DNA of 64,000 bases from Paracoccaceae bacterium. GTDB lineage: Bacteria; Pseudomonadota; Alphaproteobacteria; Rhodobacterales; Rhodobacteraceae. Both the position numbers and the translations under genes were made by a program. The notes under the pieces were generated by a model that saw only the letters and a program-made list of their open reading frames with translations, was not told the origin of the DNA and ran no database searches. The DNA lies in the NCBI GenBank assembly GCA_016938875.1, contig JAFGTV010000006.1, positions 47,710-111,709 on the forward strand, read 5' to 3'. Positions 1 to 9,918 of the stretch are shown here, piece by piece (position 1 is the first letter of the stretch; each line of letters begins with the position of its first letter).

Positions 1-275
1 ACGCTCCAGGTTTCGCCCTTGTCCAGCACCTTGTCGGCAATGCCCAGCCGCGTGAACAATTCCAGGCTGCGCCGCGACCAGCAGATCGCGCGCGACCCCA
101 TGGCGACCACATCGTTGTCATCCAGCAGCACCGAGGGAACGCCACGCGTCGCCAGATCCAGCGCCATCGCCAGACCGACAGGCCCCGCGCCCACGATGAT
201 CACCTTGTGACGCGGCTCGGGTCCACTCAGGCCCGGGGGGGCGACATAGGGAAAGGGCTTATAGTCATAGGGCAT
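1..275 (-). CDS. FAD-dependent aromatic-ring monooxygenase, N-terminal part (cut by window edge)
   Basis: About 91 N-terminal residues are visible, reading off the left edge. After a short leader comes the Rossmann dinucleotide motif VIIVGAGPVG, then a conserved acidic stretch and SRAICWSRRSLELFTRLG, the pattern of PheA/TfdB/MhpA-type FAD monooxygenases that hydroxylate phenolic or 3-hydroxyphenylpropionate-like substrates. The start ATG shares its A with the TGA of the upstream small membrane protein (TGATG), so the two are probably translationally coupled. The divergent MarR gene and its operator suggest aromatic-inducible control. The substrate cannot be named from this fragment. Confidence 0.75.
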   Translation of the reverse strand, partial: MPYDYKPFPYVAPPGLSGPEPRHKVIIVGAGPVGLAMALDLATRGVPSVLLDDNDVVAMGSRAICWSRRSLELFTRLGIADKVLDKGETWS

Positions 276-475
276 CACTTGTGCTCCCGTCGCGACAATC
301 CCCGGGCGCTGATCAGCGCCGTGCCGCCAAAGAAGAAACCTGCGACGCCCAATACCTCAACCGTGGCGGCCCCGTCCATGCCCCGCGCGATCCCCGCGAC
401 CAGGACAAGCGCAAGGCCCGCAAGACTGAGACCCAGTCGCAACCGGAGTTCGCCCTTGCCGGGGCCATTCATCAT
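275..475 (-). CDS. small two-helix membrane protein upstream of FAD monooxygenase
   Basis: A 66-residue protein with two hydrophobic segments at about residues 12-28 and 40-57 and a basic C-terminus. A GGGAG ribosome-binding site lies six bases before the chosen ATG; a second in-frame ATG follows directly. Its stop overlaps the start of the monooxygenase by one base, so it is the first gene of that operon, just beside the MarR operator. I recognise no family. An accessory role in uptake or retention of the monooxygenase substrate is only a guess from context. Confidence 0.55.
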   Translation of the reverse strand: MMNGPGKGELRLRLGLSLAGLALVLVAGIARGMDGAATVEVLGVAGFFFGGTALISARGLSRREHK

Positions 476-501
476 CGCATTCTCCCGAAGCGGTTTTTGT
501 T

Positions 502-525
502 GTTATCCGCCATTTGGCAGATAAC
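502..525. promoter_or_regulatory. 24-bp palindromic operator, probable MarR-family binding site
   Basis: Left arm GTTATCCGCCA (502-512), spacer TT, right arm TGGCAGATAAC (515-525). Ten of 11 arm positions are complementary. It lies between the divergent monooxygenase operon and the MarR gene, about 27 bp from the former start and 140 bp from the latter. Size and placement fit a MarR dimer site controlling both directions; that is inference. Confidence 0.7.
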
Positions 526-666
526 CTCTGCCACACGGCGGCAAGCTGCAACCGCTTTTTTGCCTTTGGACGATTGGGACCGCGTCGCTGCGCGGCGGTT
601 TTTCCCATTGACCGCCCGGTCCGTGCCACAACAAATTGGGCCGTGACAGGGGCAAAGGGGACCACC

Positions 667-1101
667 ATGGACGGCGCACCGCGCGACAGCTTTGATCTGG
701 AAGAGTTCCTGCCCTATCGGCTGTGCGTTGCGGCCAGTCGTGTCAGCCGCGAATTCGCGGACCGCTATCGTAGGGAATTCGGCATTTCCATCGCGCAATG
801 GCGGGTGTTGGCGCATCTGTCCCAGGCTGGCGCGGTCAGTGTGCGTGAAATCCACGCCTGCGTGGACATGGACAAATCCAAGGTTTCGCGCGCCGCCGCG
901 CAGCTTCAGTCAGCCGGGCATATCACCAAGCGCGAGAACGCCCGCGACCGCCGCCTGGTCGAGCTGAGCCTGACCCCCTCGGGCCAGGACCTGCTGGCCC
1001 AACTGATCCCCATCGCGCAAACCTATCACCAGGAATTGCGCGCCCGGCTATCGGGAACCGACCGGGAACTGGCCCAGGCACTGATCCGGCTGGCCGACTG
1101 A
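667..1101 (+). CDS. MarR-family winged-helix transcriptional regulator
   Basis: A 144-residue protein. The helix-turn-helix and wing lie at about residues 30-105, including ISIAQWRVLAHLSQAG, DMDKSKVSRAAAQLQSAGHI and the wing DRRLVELSLTPSG, all typical of MarR. I chose the ATG at 667, preceded by AAAGGGG, over an upstream open frame starting at 514, because 514 lies inside the operator and its extension has no MarR character. Divergent from the monooxygenase operon across a 24-bp palindrome, it is probably an autoregulated, ligand-responsive repressor of that pathway. Confidence 0.88.
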   Translation: MDGAPRDSFDLEEFLPYRLCVAASRVSREFADRYRREFGISIAQWRVLAHLSQAGAVSVREIHACVDMDKSKVSRAAAQLQSAGHITKRENARDRRLVELSLTPSGQDLLAQLIPIAQTYHQELRARLSGTDRELAQALIRLAD

Positions 1102-1184
1102 CCCGACGCAACGTAACCCTGCCCGCCACTGCGCCGGGGCGCTAACACGGGCTGCGACGGCCCAACTCGCACAGGAGGATCCCC

Positions 1185-2360
1185 ATGACCGGCATCGTCA
1201 TTCTGGGTGGCGCGCGCACCGCCATCGGCACCTTTGGCGGCGCACTTGCCCAAATCCCGCCGATCGAGCTGGGCACGATTGTCGCCCGCGCCGCCCTGGA
1301 CCGCGCGGGCCTCAACGCCGCGCGGGTCGGCCATGTGGTTTACGGCCATGTCATCAACACCGAACCGCGCGACATGTACCTGTCCCGCGTGGCCGGGATG
1401 CAGGCCGGGGTGCCCGAAACCACGCCGGCGATGAACGTCAACCGCCTGTGCGGCTCCGGTGCGCAGGCGATCGTTTCAGTCGCCCAGGCCCTGATGCTAG
1501 GGGATGCCGATTTCGGCCTGGCCGGCGGCGCCGAATGCATGAGCCGCTCGCCTCATATCCTGTCGGCCGGGCGCTGGGGGCAAAAGATGGGCGATGTCGC
1601 CGCCGCCGACATGATGCTGGGCGCGCTCAGCTGTCCGTTCGGCACCGGGCATATGGGCGTCACCGCCGAGAATGTCGCCCAGGAACATGGCATCAGCCGC
1701 GAGGCGCAGGATGCCTTTGCCCTGGAAAGCCAGGTCCGCGCCGCCCGCGCCATCGACGAGGGGCGGTTCGCGGACCAGATCGTTCCCGTCCCGGTGCGCA
1801 TCAAACGCGAGATGGCAGAGTTCCGCGTGGACGAGCACCCCAAATCCACCACCGCCGCCGCGCTGGCCGGCCTGCGCCCGGCGTTCCAAAAGGGCGGCAC
1901 GGTCACCGCGGGCAATGCCAGCGGGCTGAACGACGGGGCCGCGGCCCTGGTGCTGGCCCGGGAAGAGGCCGCCAGCGCCGCCGGGCTGCGCCCCCGCGCG
2001 CGGCTGACCGGCTATGCCCATGCCGGCGTGCGCCCCCAGGTGATGGGCATCGGCCCGATCCCGGCGGTCGAGAGCCTGTTGGCCAAGACCGGGCTGAGCA
2101 TCCCGGATTTCGACGTGATCGAAAGCAACGAGGCCTTTGCCGCCCAGGCGTTGGCGGTCAGTACGGCGCTTGGAATGAAGCCCGCGCGGGTCAACCCCAC
2201 CGGCGGCGCGATCGCGCTGGGCCACCCGGTCGGGGCGACGGGGGCGATCCTGACCGTCAAGGCGCTTTATGAATTGGAGCGGACGGGGGGCAAGCGGGCG
2301 CTGGTGACGATGTGCATCGGCGGAGGTCAAGGCATCGCGCTGGCGCTGGAACGTCTCTAG
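1185..2360 (+). CDS. acetyl-CoA acyltransferase / beta-ketothiolase
   Basis: A 391-residue thiolase of normal family length, cytoplasmic. Nucleophile Cys89 lies in [12 protein letters not shown], the base His347 in [15 protein letters not shown], and the second Cys377 in CIGGGQG. It condenses or cleaves acyl-CoA and acetyl-CoA. AGGAGG lies six bases before ATG. It follows the MarR gene by 83 bp on the same strand and may serve the end of the same aromatic or acid catabolic route, but degradative and biosynthetic (BktB/PhaA-like) roles cannot be separated by sequence alone. Confidence 0.92.
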   Translation: MTGIVILGGARTAIGTFGGALAQIPPIELGTIVARAALDRAGLNAARVGHVVYGHVINTEPRDMYLSRVAGMQAGVPETTPAMNVNRLCGSGAQAIVSVAQALMLGDADFGLAGGAECMSRSPHILSAGRWGQKMGDVAAADMMLGALSCPFGTGHMGVTAENVAQEHGISREAQDAFALESQVRAARAIDEGRFADQIVPVPVRIKREMAEFRVDEHPKSTTAAALAGLRPAFQKGGTVTAGNASGLNDGAAALVLAREEAASAAGLRPRARLTGYAHAGVRPQVMGIGPIPAVESLLAKTGLSIPDFDVIESNEAFAAQALAVSTALGMKPARVNPTGGAIALGHPVGATGAILTVKALYELERTGGKRALVTMCIGGGQGIALALERL

Positions 2361-2446
2361 CGGCCTGTCACATTCGGGGCCCCTGCGGGGCGGGGTGATA
2401 TGCGGCTTTGGCGCGCGCGTTTGGGTATGGACACCCACAAGCAGGG

Positions 2447-4486
2447 TCAGGGGCGCACCCTGATCCGCGCCCGCGTGGCCCGCCCCGCCGCGTCGATCAC
2501 CGACAGGGTGACGAACCCCGGACCGGCACCGCGCAGCATCGCATCGCGGGTGCGCAGCCCCGTGGCCAGCGGTGTGCCATCGGCCAGCACGGTAAAGGGC
2601 GGTGTGCCCCCCTCAAGCTTGAGCGCCAGCCCCTCCCCGAGCAGCGTCAGCTCTGCCCCATCGGGCGGAAAGTTCAGGTGCGGACCGCCCGTCGCGGGGG
2701 CCATCGCCCCGCCCCGCACAAACCGTCTGAGCGGTATCGGCAGCGCGGCATTGGGCGCGATCAGGGTGCCGGGCGGGGCGGGCGGTGGCGGGGCCGGGGT
2801 CGTCTTTAGCCGGGCAAAGGCCTCGAACAGCAGCGGCGCCGCCAGGTCGGCGCCAAAGGCACCGGGCACCGGCGTACCATCGGCCCGACCCAGCCAGACC
2901 GTGATCACATGCTCTGCATCGAACCCCACCGCCCAGGTGTCCCGGTGCCCGTAGGAGGTGCCGGTCTTGAACGCGATCCGTCGCTGGGGGGCCGTGGCCG
3001 GGGCGGGCACGCCGCGCAGGATATCGGCGACCTGCCAAGCGGCCTCGGGCGGCAGGACCGGGGCGGCGGGCATGGCGGGCACATCGCCCGCGCGCCAGTG
3101 CAGCGGCACCGCCCGGCCACCATTGGCCAGCGCCGCGTAAAGCCGGGTGAGATCCTCCAGCGTCAGGCCAAGCCCACCCAGCGCGATGGCCAGCCCCGGC
3201 GGGCCATCGGCCAGCGCCGGGGTCACGCCCGCGCGGCGCAGATGCGCGATCAGCCGGGCCGGACCCAGTGCCTCGGCCAGGGACACCGCGGGAATGTTGA
3301 GCGAGGCCTGAAGCGCCGCGCGCACCGCGATCGTGCCGCGATAGCGCCCGTCGAAATTCGAGGGCCGATAGGTGCCAAAGGCGGTCGGGCGATCCTCGAT
3401 CAGGGTTTCGGGATGGGCCAGCCCCTCGGCAAAGGCCAACCCGTAGACCAGCGGTTTCAACGTCGAGCCCGGAGAGCGCGGCGCGGCGGTCATGTCGACA
3501 TAGCCCAGCCGCGCGGTATCGGTGAAATCGGGGCTGCCGACATGGGCCAGGATTTCCCCGCTGCGGTGATCGGCCACCACCAACGCCACCGACAGGTGCC
3601 GATCCTGGCCGCGCACGGCCTGGCGGGCCACCCCCTCGATCCGGGACTGAAGCTGGGCGTCCAGCGTCAGGCGGTGCAACGGGGTCAGCGGATCGGCGGC
3701 CCGGGCGCGATCGGCCAGGTGGGGCGCCAGGGCCGGGAACGGGCGGCGCGCGGTGGGCACCGGCGCACGGCCGGCGGCCAGGGCATCCGCGGCCCCCAGC
3801 ACCCCCGCCTCGACCATGCGCGCCAGAACCCGGTCGCGGGCGGCGCGCGCGGCGGCCGGGTCGCGGTCCGGGCGGCGCCGTTCGGGCGACTGCGGCAGGG
3901 CGATCAGCAACGCGGCCTCGGCCGGGGTCAGGCGGCGCGGGGATTTCCCGAACCACGCCAGCGCACCGGCACGCACCCCCTCTATGTTGCCACCAAACGG
4001 AGCGCGATTGAGGTAGAGCGCCAGGATCCGACCCTTGTCCAGCCGCCGTTCCAGCGCCAACGCCACGCGCATCTGGCGCAGCTTGCCCGCCCAGCGCCCG
4101 GTGCCGCTCTCCTCCAGCAGGCGCGCGACCTGCATGCTGAGCGTCGAGCCGCCCGCGACCACATGGCCATGGCGCAGCGCCTGCCCCCCCGCGCGCAAGA
4201 GCGCCAGCGCGTCGATCCCCACATGCCGGTAGAACCGACGATCCTCATAGGCGATCAGCATCGCCAGATAGGCAGGGTCCACCGCGTCGGGGCTGGTGGC
4301 CAGCCGCCAGCGGCCATCGGCGACGGTGTAGGCCCGCAAAAGCGCACCGTCGCGGTCCAGCACCTCGACCGAGGTTTCGGCCATCAGCGGCGGCAGATCA
4401 GTCGCCGCAATCCAGCAATCGGCCCCGTCCCGCGCCGCGGCGGCCACAAAAAGCACCGCCGCCAGGATCAGCGGCAGCGCCCTCAT
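2447..4486 (-). CDS. pbpC: penicillin-binding protein 1C
   Basis: A 679-residue bifunctional peptidoglycan synthase. It has an N-terminal signal-anchor (residues 1-19), a GT51 glycosyltransferase with catalytic Glu81 (YEDRRFYRHVG) and GGSTLSMQVARLLE, then a transpeptidase with Ser341-T-L-Lys344, SLN 395-397 and KTGT 507-510. The C-terminal 100 residues or so match the PBP1C C-terminal domain. It is somewhat shorter than E. coli PbpC. Its ATG overlaps the TGA of the upstream alpha-2-macroglobulin gene by four bases (ATGA). This pairing is widely conserved: the macroglobulin traps proteases after wall breach and PBP1C is thought to repair the wall. Confidence 0.95.
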   Translation of the reverse strand: MRALPLILAAVLFVAAAARDGADCWIAATDLPPLMAETSVEVLDRDGALLRAYTVADGRWRLATSPDAVDPAYLAMLIAYEDRRFYRHVGIDALALLRAGGQALRHGHVVAGGSTLSMQVARLLEESGTGRWAGKLRQMRVALALERRLDKGRILALYLNRAPFGGNIEGVRAGALAWFGKSPRRLTPAEAALLIALPQSPERRRPDRDPAAARAARDRVLARMVEAGVLGAADALAAGRAPVPTARRPFPALAPHLADRARAADPLTPLHRLTLDAQLQSRIEGVARQAVRGQDRHLSVALVVADHRSGEILAHVGSPDFTDTARLGYVDMTAAPRSPGSTLKPLVYGLAFAEGLAHPETLIEDRPTAFGTYRPSNFDGRYRGTIAVRAALQASLNIPAVSLAEALGPARLIAHLRRAGVTPALADGPPGLAIALGGLGLTLEDLTRLYAALANGGRAVPLHWRAGDVPAMPAAPVLPPEAAWQVADILRGVPAPATAPQRRIAFKTGTSYGHRDTWAVGFDAEHVITVWLGRADGTPVPGAFGADLAAPLLFEAFARLKTTPAPPPPAPPGTLIAPNAALPIPLRRFVRGGAMAPATGGPHLNFPPDGAELTLLGEGLALKLEGGTPPFTVLADGTPLATGLRTRDAMLRGAGPGFVTLSVIDAAGRATRARIRVRP

Positions 4487-7400
4487 TCAATGACACCGAC
4501 CTGACCGCCATCGGTCCAGGCACGGCGGTCGGGACGATACATGTCCTCGACGCTGGCGGAGGGGTGGCGATAGCGGCCGGGGGCCGTGGCGCGCATAACA
4601 TAGGCCAGCCGCAAAACCCCGTCCGACCGCCAGTCGACCGCAGCCAGAAAGCGGTCCTGGCGAAACTCGGCATGTTGGGTTTCGGCCGACAGCTCCAGCC
4701 AATCCAGCGCCCGGATATCGCCGCCACGCAGCAGGCTGGGATTGTCGATCTCGAACCCGGCGGGCAGCGGGTCGGACACCATCAGCCGGGCCTCGGACCG
4801 GGCAAAGGGCGTGACCTCGATCACCGTGACGATCCGGGTGCCCGTGCGCACCGCCTCCAGCGTCACCGCGTCGCCCTGCATGCTGTAGTGCCGGCGGGTG
4901 ATCGCATAGCCGTTGCCCCCCGCCGGTTCGGGCCGATCCGGCACGCCAAAGCTGGTGACGGTCAGGGTCGCGGCGGCACCGCTGTCATTGCCCAGCACCG
5001 CCGCGCCCGCCCCCGCACGCAACAGCCGCACCAGCGGGCCGTCCAATGCTGCCCCGTTCAGGCTAAAGCCCGCCGCACCCGGACGGTCGATCAGCGCGTG
5101 GGCGGCCAGCAGCGTCCACATCGCCTCTTGGGTCGAGCGGGGACCGCTGGGCGCCGCAACCTGGCGCACCAGCGTTTCGCGGTCTACTGCGGTGCTGCCC
5201 GCCTCGACCGCCAGGGCCAACAGACCCGCCGCGTCCCGCAGATCGGTGCCATAGTCAGCGCGCCAAACCGGCGGTTCCTCGGCGGCCATGCGGGCCGACA
5301 TCAGCCGCGCCGCCCGCGCAAACAGCGCATCCGCCCGCACCGGATCCCCGTAAGAGGCCAACGCCGCCCCCAACTGACCCAGCGCCAGCGGCGTGGAGAA
5401 AGCATCCGCCTTTACATCAGCGTAGTAGCGCAGATCGCCCATCGCCGCCGCCCCTTCGCGGGCCAGCACCATCAACGCATAGGCCAGTGCCTGCCCGCCC
5501 TCGTCGAAATCGGGGGCGGTGTTGACCCGGTTGCGCAGGTTGTCCAGCGCAGCCCGAAACGCCGGTTGCGGCAGGTCGAACCCCTGGGCCTTGGCCCGGC
5601 TGAGGAAATCGGTGACATATGCGTCCAGCCAGAAATCCCCCGACCCCGCCGCCCACAACCCGAACGCCCCGTTCGAGGCCTGGTTGGCCAGCACCGCGGC
5701 AATCGTCCGATCCACGCGCGCGCGGGTTTCGTCCCGGCTGGCCAGCCCCATCGCCGCCGCAACCTGGTCAAGATAAAGCAGCGGCAGCGCGCGCGACGTA
5801 AGCTGTTCGGTGCAGCCATAGGGATAGCGATCCAGCACAGCCAACAGCCCCGGCGCATCCAGCCGCGCGATCGGTCCGATGGCCAGCGTGGCGCGCCCAC
5901 TGCCGGGCACGAACCCGGCAAACAGCGCGTCATCGGCGGTAAACCGGTCGCCATCGGCCAGATCGAACCGGGTACGGCGCATCACCTCCGGGTCGTTCAC
6001 CTGCACCGGCAGGCGCAAGGTCTTGCGCAGCACCTGGCCGTCGGGCGTGGTCAGGCTGACCGTGATCTCATGCAGCCCGACCGCCCCGGCACGCAGCGGG
6101 ATCGCCAGCGTGGCCTTGCCCCCCGCCACCAGATCAACCCCCGAGGGGATCGTCCCACGCGCCAGTGTCACGCCCGTCGCGCTGACATCCAGCCCCATGC
6201 GACCTGCGGGGCCCTTGGCATGGACGATCTCCAGCAACAGGCGGCTGTCATCGCCCGGCGCCAGAAAGCGCGGCAGGCTGGCATTCACCACCACCGGGTC
6301 GCGCACCAGCACATCGCGCGTCGCCTGGCCGACGCCCGTGTCGGACCAGGCCACCGCCATCAGGCGCACCGTCCCGTTGAACGCAGGCATATCCAGGGTC
6401 GCGCGGGCATAGCCATCGGCACCGACCTGAACCGGGCCGGTGAACAGCGCCACCAGGTCCTCGGTCGGGGGGGGCGCCTGCATCCGCAGACCCGCCGCCG
6501 CATCCCCGCCAGAGCGCACCGCGCCCATCGCCCCGTTCATCCCGTCGATCAGGCGGCCATAGACATCGCGCAGCCCCATCCCCAGCCGCCGCTGGCCGAA
6601 GTAGTGCCCATCGGGATCGGGACTGGCAAAGCCGGTCAGGTTCAGAATCCCGAGATCGACCGCCGCGATGGTGGCATAGGCGGTTTCACCCGGCGCGATG
6701 CCCGTCACCCGCAACGCGATCTCCAGCGGCGCGCGCGGGGCGGCCTCGGGGGCCGTGTCGAAACTGGCCGACAGCCGGTGCGCGCCGGGATCGACCGGCG
6801 CATAGGCCAGCCCTAGCGCCCGCGTGGGGTTCTGGCGCGCCTCTGTGGCCATCGGGCGGATCAGTGTCGCGGTGACATAGGCCCCCGCCCCCCAGGCGTC
6901 GGTCACCGGCAGGGTCACGGTATTCTCTCCCGCGACCAGGTCGACGGGTTTCATGTCGATCAGATGATTGGACATCACCGCGATCAGCGCCTTGCCCGCA
7001 TGGCGCGGCACGATGCGCAGGGTCGCGGTCTGGCCCGGCACATAGGCGGGGCGATCCAGCGACAGCTCTAGCATATCGGGGGTCTGGCTGGCATCGGCGG
7101 GCGCATACCAGCCCGCGTTGAACGCGACCGAGGCAGCGGCATAGACGCCCTGTGTCCGCTCGACCACCACCTCATACCGGCCCCAGTCGACCGGGGTGGC
7201 CAGCGCCAGCCGCCCGCCCGTCATCACCCCGGCGCCGCCCGACACGCGGCTGCGCGTCGTCACCGGCTCCCAGTTCCATGACCCGCCCATCTGATACCAC
7301 TGATAGCGGGTCTCGACCCGGTTCAGGGTCCATTTCACCGACATCTCGGTCAGCGCGCCATCGGCCCCCAGGCCGATCACGTCGAACCCGGCCTCGGCCC

Positions 7401-9918
7401 CCTCGGGCACCACCCCGTCAAAGCGCGGCTTGATCCCGATCAGCGGCCCGTCGGGCGCCACCGCGCGGGTCAGGCTGCGCTCGACCGGGCGGCCCGACCC
7501 TTCGGACAGGCGCAGGGTGATCCGGGCCTCCAGCGGGGTGCCGGGCGCCTCGATCGGCGCAAAGGTCACGGGCACGCTGGCATGGCCGGTCTCATCGGTG
7601 CGCAGCCCCCCCTCGATCACGCTGAGTTGCGGGGACACGGCCGCGTCATGGCGGCCAAAGCGATAGCCGGGATAATCCGGCAGGCCATCGGCAGGGGCCA
7701 GGCGCACCTCTCCCTCGATCGGCAGATCGGCGCCCGGCGCCCCAAAGAGGTATCGCGCCGCAACCGACAGCATCGGCATATCCGACAGCCGCAGCGCCCC
7801 CTCGGGCAGGGTCAGGTCGAAATCAATACGCTCGGGCAGGAAATCCTCGACCAACAGCTTTTGGCTGGCCAGCGGCGGGGCCTCGGGATCGGCATAAAGC
7901 GCCAGTGTCCACGTGCCGCGCGGCGCGTTATCCACGATCGGCATTGCAAAGACATGGCCGCCCGCCACACCGCCCTGCGACACGGTGCGGGACTGTTCCA
8001 CCCCGTCGGGACGCACCAGGACCGCGGTCAGCGGCAGCGCCTGGATCGCCTGGGCCCGGGCATCGCGGACCAGGGCGGTGGCGTGCACCACCTCGCCCGC
8101 GCGATAGGCGCCCCGGTCGGTGGTCAGGAACAGATCGATCGGCGGCGCCGGTTCGCGCCCGGCCACACCCCGGTCCGACAGGTCGAACTCCGGCTCGGTC
8201 AGCGACAGAAAGGCGATGTCGCTGTCGCCCTGCTGAACCGTGACCAGCGCGGGCGCGGCCCCGGCGGTGCCCCGCTTCAGGCCCGGCGCAAAGCGGGCAT
8301 AGCCCTGTGCGTCGGTCACCGCGGTGCCCAGCACCCGGTTGGCCCGCGACAACAGCGTGACCGTCAGCCCCGCCCGGGCCTCGGCGCTGGCCAACGAGCG
8401 CACAAAGACATGTAACCCGTCGATCCCGCTCATCGTGGCAAGGCCCAGGTCGGACAGAACGAACCACTGGGTCGCCGCAGGCGTGGCGTAACGATCCGTC
8501 CCCGGCACCACGGCCTGCAACGCATAGATCCCCGCCGGCAGCCCCGCGATGGCCGCATCCAGCGGCAGGCGGGTGGTCACGTCGCGGTTCAACTCCATCC
8601 CCACGGTGGCGGTGCCGGTCCAGACCTCTTCGGCGACATCCTGGGCAAAGGCATCGTCCTGCCAGGGCGACAGCGGCCGGCCGAAATAATCGTCCTGGAT
8701 GGCGCGCAGAAGGTTGCGATCCGACACCCGGCGCAGACGCAGCTCCAGCGTATCGGCATTGACGGTGACCACCGGCAGCGCGGCCTCGCCGGTTTTCGGC
8801 AGCACATAGGCCCGCCCCGGAAACCGCACCAGGGGGCTGCGGTCGCGGACATACTGGGTGATGGTCGCGGTGCGGGCCATCGCCTCGCCACTGGCGGCGG
8901 GCAGTCCCTGCCGAAAGGTCAGCCGATAGCGCTGGCCATGGCTGACCCCTTCGACACACAGCTTGCGCCCCTCGGCCACGACGGCAAGTCCCGGCTCGGG
9001 CAGTTGCACAAAGGGGGTGTAATCCACCCCGGCGCGCACCAGCGGTTCGGAGAACTCGGCACAGATACGCGGCTGGGCGGCGTCACTCTCGACATCGGTA
9101 TCGACGATGCGAAAGCCGTATTTCCCAACCGCCTGGTCCAGCAGCCGCGCGGTGTCATCACGCGGGGTCAATTGCTGCGACAGGCGCAGGGCGGGGATCA
9201 TGTCGCGCCCCCGGCCCTGCACCTCCAGGGCCTGCGCCAGGACCACCAGCGCCTGCGCCCGCGTGGCCCGCGCCACACCGCGCAGATAGCCGTTGATCGC
9301 CGCCGAAACCGCACGGGCCTGATAGCCGCGCCGTTCCCTTATGCTGTCGGGCCGCATCGCCAGGGCCAGCGTGCCGTATTCCACCCATAACGCGCCACGA
9401 TCGGCCAGCACCAGCGCCGATCCGGTCAGCCGCAGCGCCTCCTGCACCCGCCCCTCGGCGCGGGCCCGATTGGCCGCCGTCAGCAGATCGCCCTGCGTCC
9501 AACCGTTGACATAGTGGCGCTGACCCAGCGCCTCGGCCTCTTGGCGGGCGGCCTCTAGATCCCGTTGCCCCAGAAAGCCCAGATCCACCGCACGCTGGCC
9601 CGCAGCGGCTAGAACCGCCGGATCGGTCGCCAGGACAACCGCCGACAAGGCCCCCTGATAGGGCACGGCCTCGCCCGCGCCGGCCTTGGGGAAACAACTG
9701 TTGGACCGCCCGTTGAAGGTGAACGCACGACAGTCGGGATCGCTCAGGCAGGCGCGGGCGCATCCGTCAAAGTCGACATCCAAAAGGGTGCGCAAATCGT
9801 TGCCCGGGAAATCCACATCGCGCGAAATGGCGATGCGCCGGTCCGGCACCGGGGAGGTCTGCGCAAGGATCGGCGCGGCGCACAGCAAAAGAACCACAAG
9901 GGCAACAAATCGGCGCAT
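4483..9918 (-). CDS. bacterial alpha-2-macroglobulin with N-terminal PAN/Apple domain
   Basis: An 1811-residue secreted protease-trap protein. A signal peptide (MRRFVALVVLLLCAAPILA) is followed at about residues 30-75 by a cysteine-rich PAN/Apple-like domain (FDGCARACLSDPDCRAFTF). Many MG beta-sandwich domains follow, then the thioester motif GCTEQ (Cys1369, Gln1372) in the thioester domain and the C-terminal receptor-binding-like region. The intact CxEQ suggests covalent capture of attacking proteases, as in E. coli YfhM. The residue context LLLC is a poor lipobox, so I expect a soluble periplasmic rather than a lipid-anchored protein. First gene of the operon with pbpC; GGAGGA precedes the start. 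Confidence 0.93.
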   Translation of the reverse strand: MRRFVALVVLLLCAAPILAQTSPVPDRRIAISRDVDFPGNDLRTLLDVDFDGCARACLSDPDCRAFTFNGRSNSCFPKAGAGEAVPYQGALSAVVLATDPAVLAAAGQRAVDLGFLGQRDLEAARQEAEALGQRHYVNGWTQGDLLTAANRARAEGRVQEALRLTGSALVLADRGALWVEYGTLALAMRPDSIRERRGYQARAVSAAINGYLRGVARATRAQALVVLAQALEVQGRGRDMIPALRLSQQLTPRDDTARLLDQAVGKYGFRIVDTDVESDAAQPRICAEFSEPLVRAGVDYTPFVQLPEPGLAVVAEGRKLCVEGVSHGQRYRLTFRQGLPAASGEAMARTATITQYVRDRSPLVRFPGRAYVLPKTGEAALPVVTVNADTLELRLRRVSDRNLLRAIQDDYFGRPLSPWQDDAFAQDVAEEVWTGTATVGMELNRDVTTRLPLDAAIAGLPAGIYALQAVVPGTDRYATPAATQWFVLSDLGLATMSGIDGLHVFVRSLASAEARAGLTVTLLSRANRVLGTAVTDAQGYARFAPGLKRGTAGAAPALVTVQQGDSDIAFLSLTEPEFDLSDRGVAGREPAPPIDLFLTTDRGAYRAGEVVHATALVRDARAQAIQALPLTAVLVRPDGVEQSRTVSQGGVAGGHVFAMPIVDNAPRGTWTLALYADPEAPPLASQKLLVEDFLPERIDFDLTLPEGALRLSDMPMLSVAARYLFGAPGADLPIEGEVRLAPADGLPDYPGYRFGRHDAAVSPQLSVIEGGLRTDETGHASVPVTFAPIEAPGTPLEARITLRLSEGSGRPVERSLTRAVAPDGPLIGIKPRFDGVVPEGAEAGFDVIGLGADGALTEMSVKWTLNRVETRYQWYQMGGSWNWEPVTTRSRVSGGAGVMTGGRLALATPVDWGRYEVVVERTQGVYAAASVAFNAGWYAPADASQTPDMLELSLDRPAYVPGQTATLRIVPRHAGKALIAVMSNHLIDMKPVDLVAGENTVTLPVTDAWGAGAYVTATLIRPMATEARQNPTRALGLAYAPVDPGAHRLSASFDTAPEAAPRAPLEIALRVTGIAPGETAYATIAAVDLGILNLTGFASPDPDGHYFGQRRLGMGLRDVYGRLIDGMNGAMGAVRSGGDAAAGLRMQAPPPTEDLVALFTGPVQVGADGYARATLDMPAFNGTVRLMAVAWSDTGVGQATRDVLVRDPVVVNASLPRFLAPGDDSRLLLEIVHAKGPAGRMGLDVSATGVTLARGTIPSGVDLVAGGKATLAIPLRAGAVGLHEITVSLTTPDGQVLRKTLRLPVQVNDPEVMRRTRFDLADGDRFTADDALFAGFVPGSGRATLAIGPIARLDAPGLLAVLDRYPYGCTEQLTSRALPLLYLDQVAAAMGLASRDETRARVDRTIAAVLANQASNGAFGLWAAGSGDFWLDAYVTDFLSRAKAQGFDLPQPAFRAALDNLRNRVNTAPDFDEGGQALAYALMVLAREGAAAMGDLRYYADVKADAFSTPLALGQLGAALASYGDPVRADALFARAARLMSARMAAEEPPVWRADYGTDLRDAAGLLALAVEAGSTAVDRETLVRQVAAPSGPRSTQEAMWTLLAAHALIDRPGAAGFSLNGAALDGPLVRLLRAGAGAAVLGNDSGAAATLTVTSFGVPDRPEPAGGNGYAITRRHYSMQGDAVTLEAVRTGTRIVTVIEVTPFARSEARLMVSDPLPAGFEIDNPSLLRGGDIRALDWLELSAETQHAEFRQDRFLAAVDWRSDGVLRLAYVMRATAPGRYRHPSASVEDMYRPDRRAWTDGGQVGVIE

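Noticed and set aside
4564..6816. 750-codon plus-strand frame inside the alpha-2-macroglobulin gene
   Set aside because: Gln/Arg/His-rich shadow composition without hydrophobic core pattern; antisense to intact macroglobulin domains.
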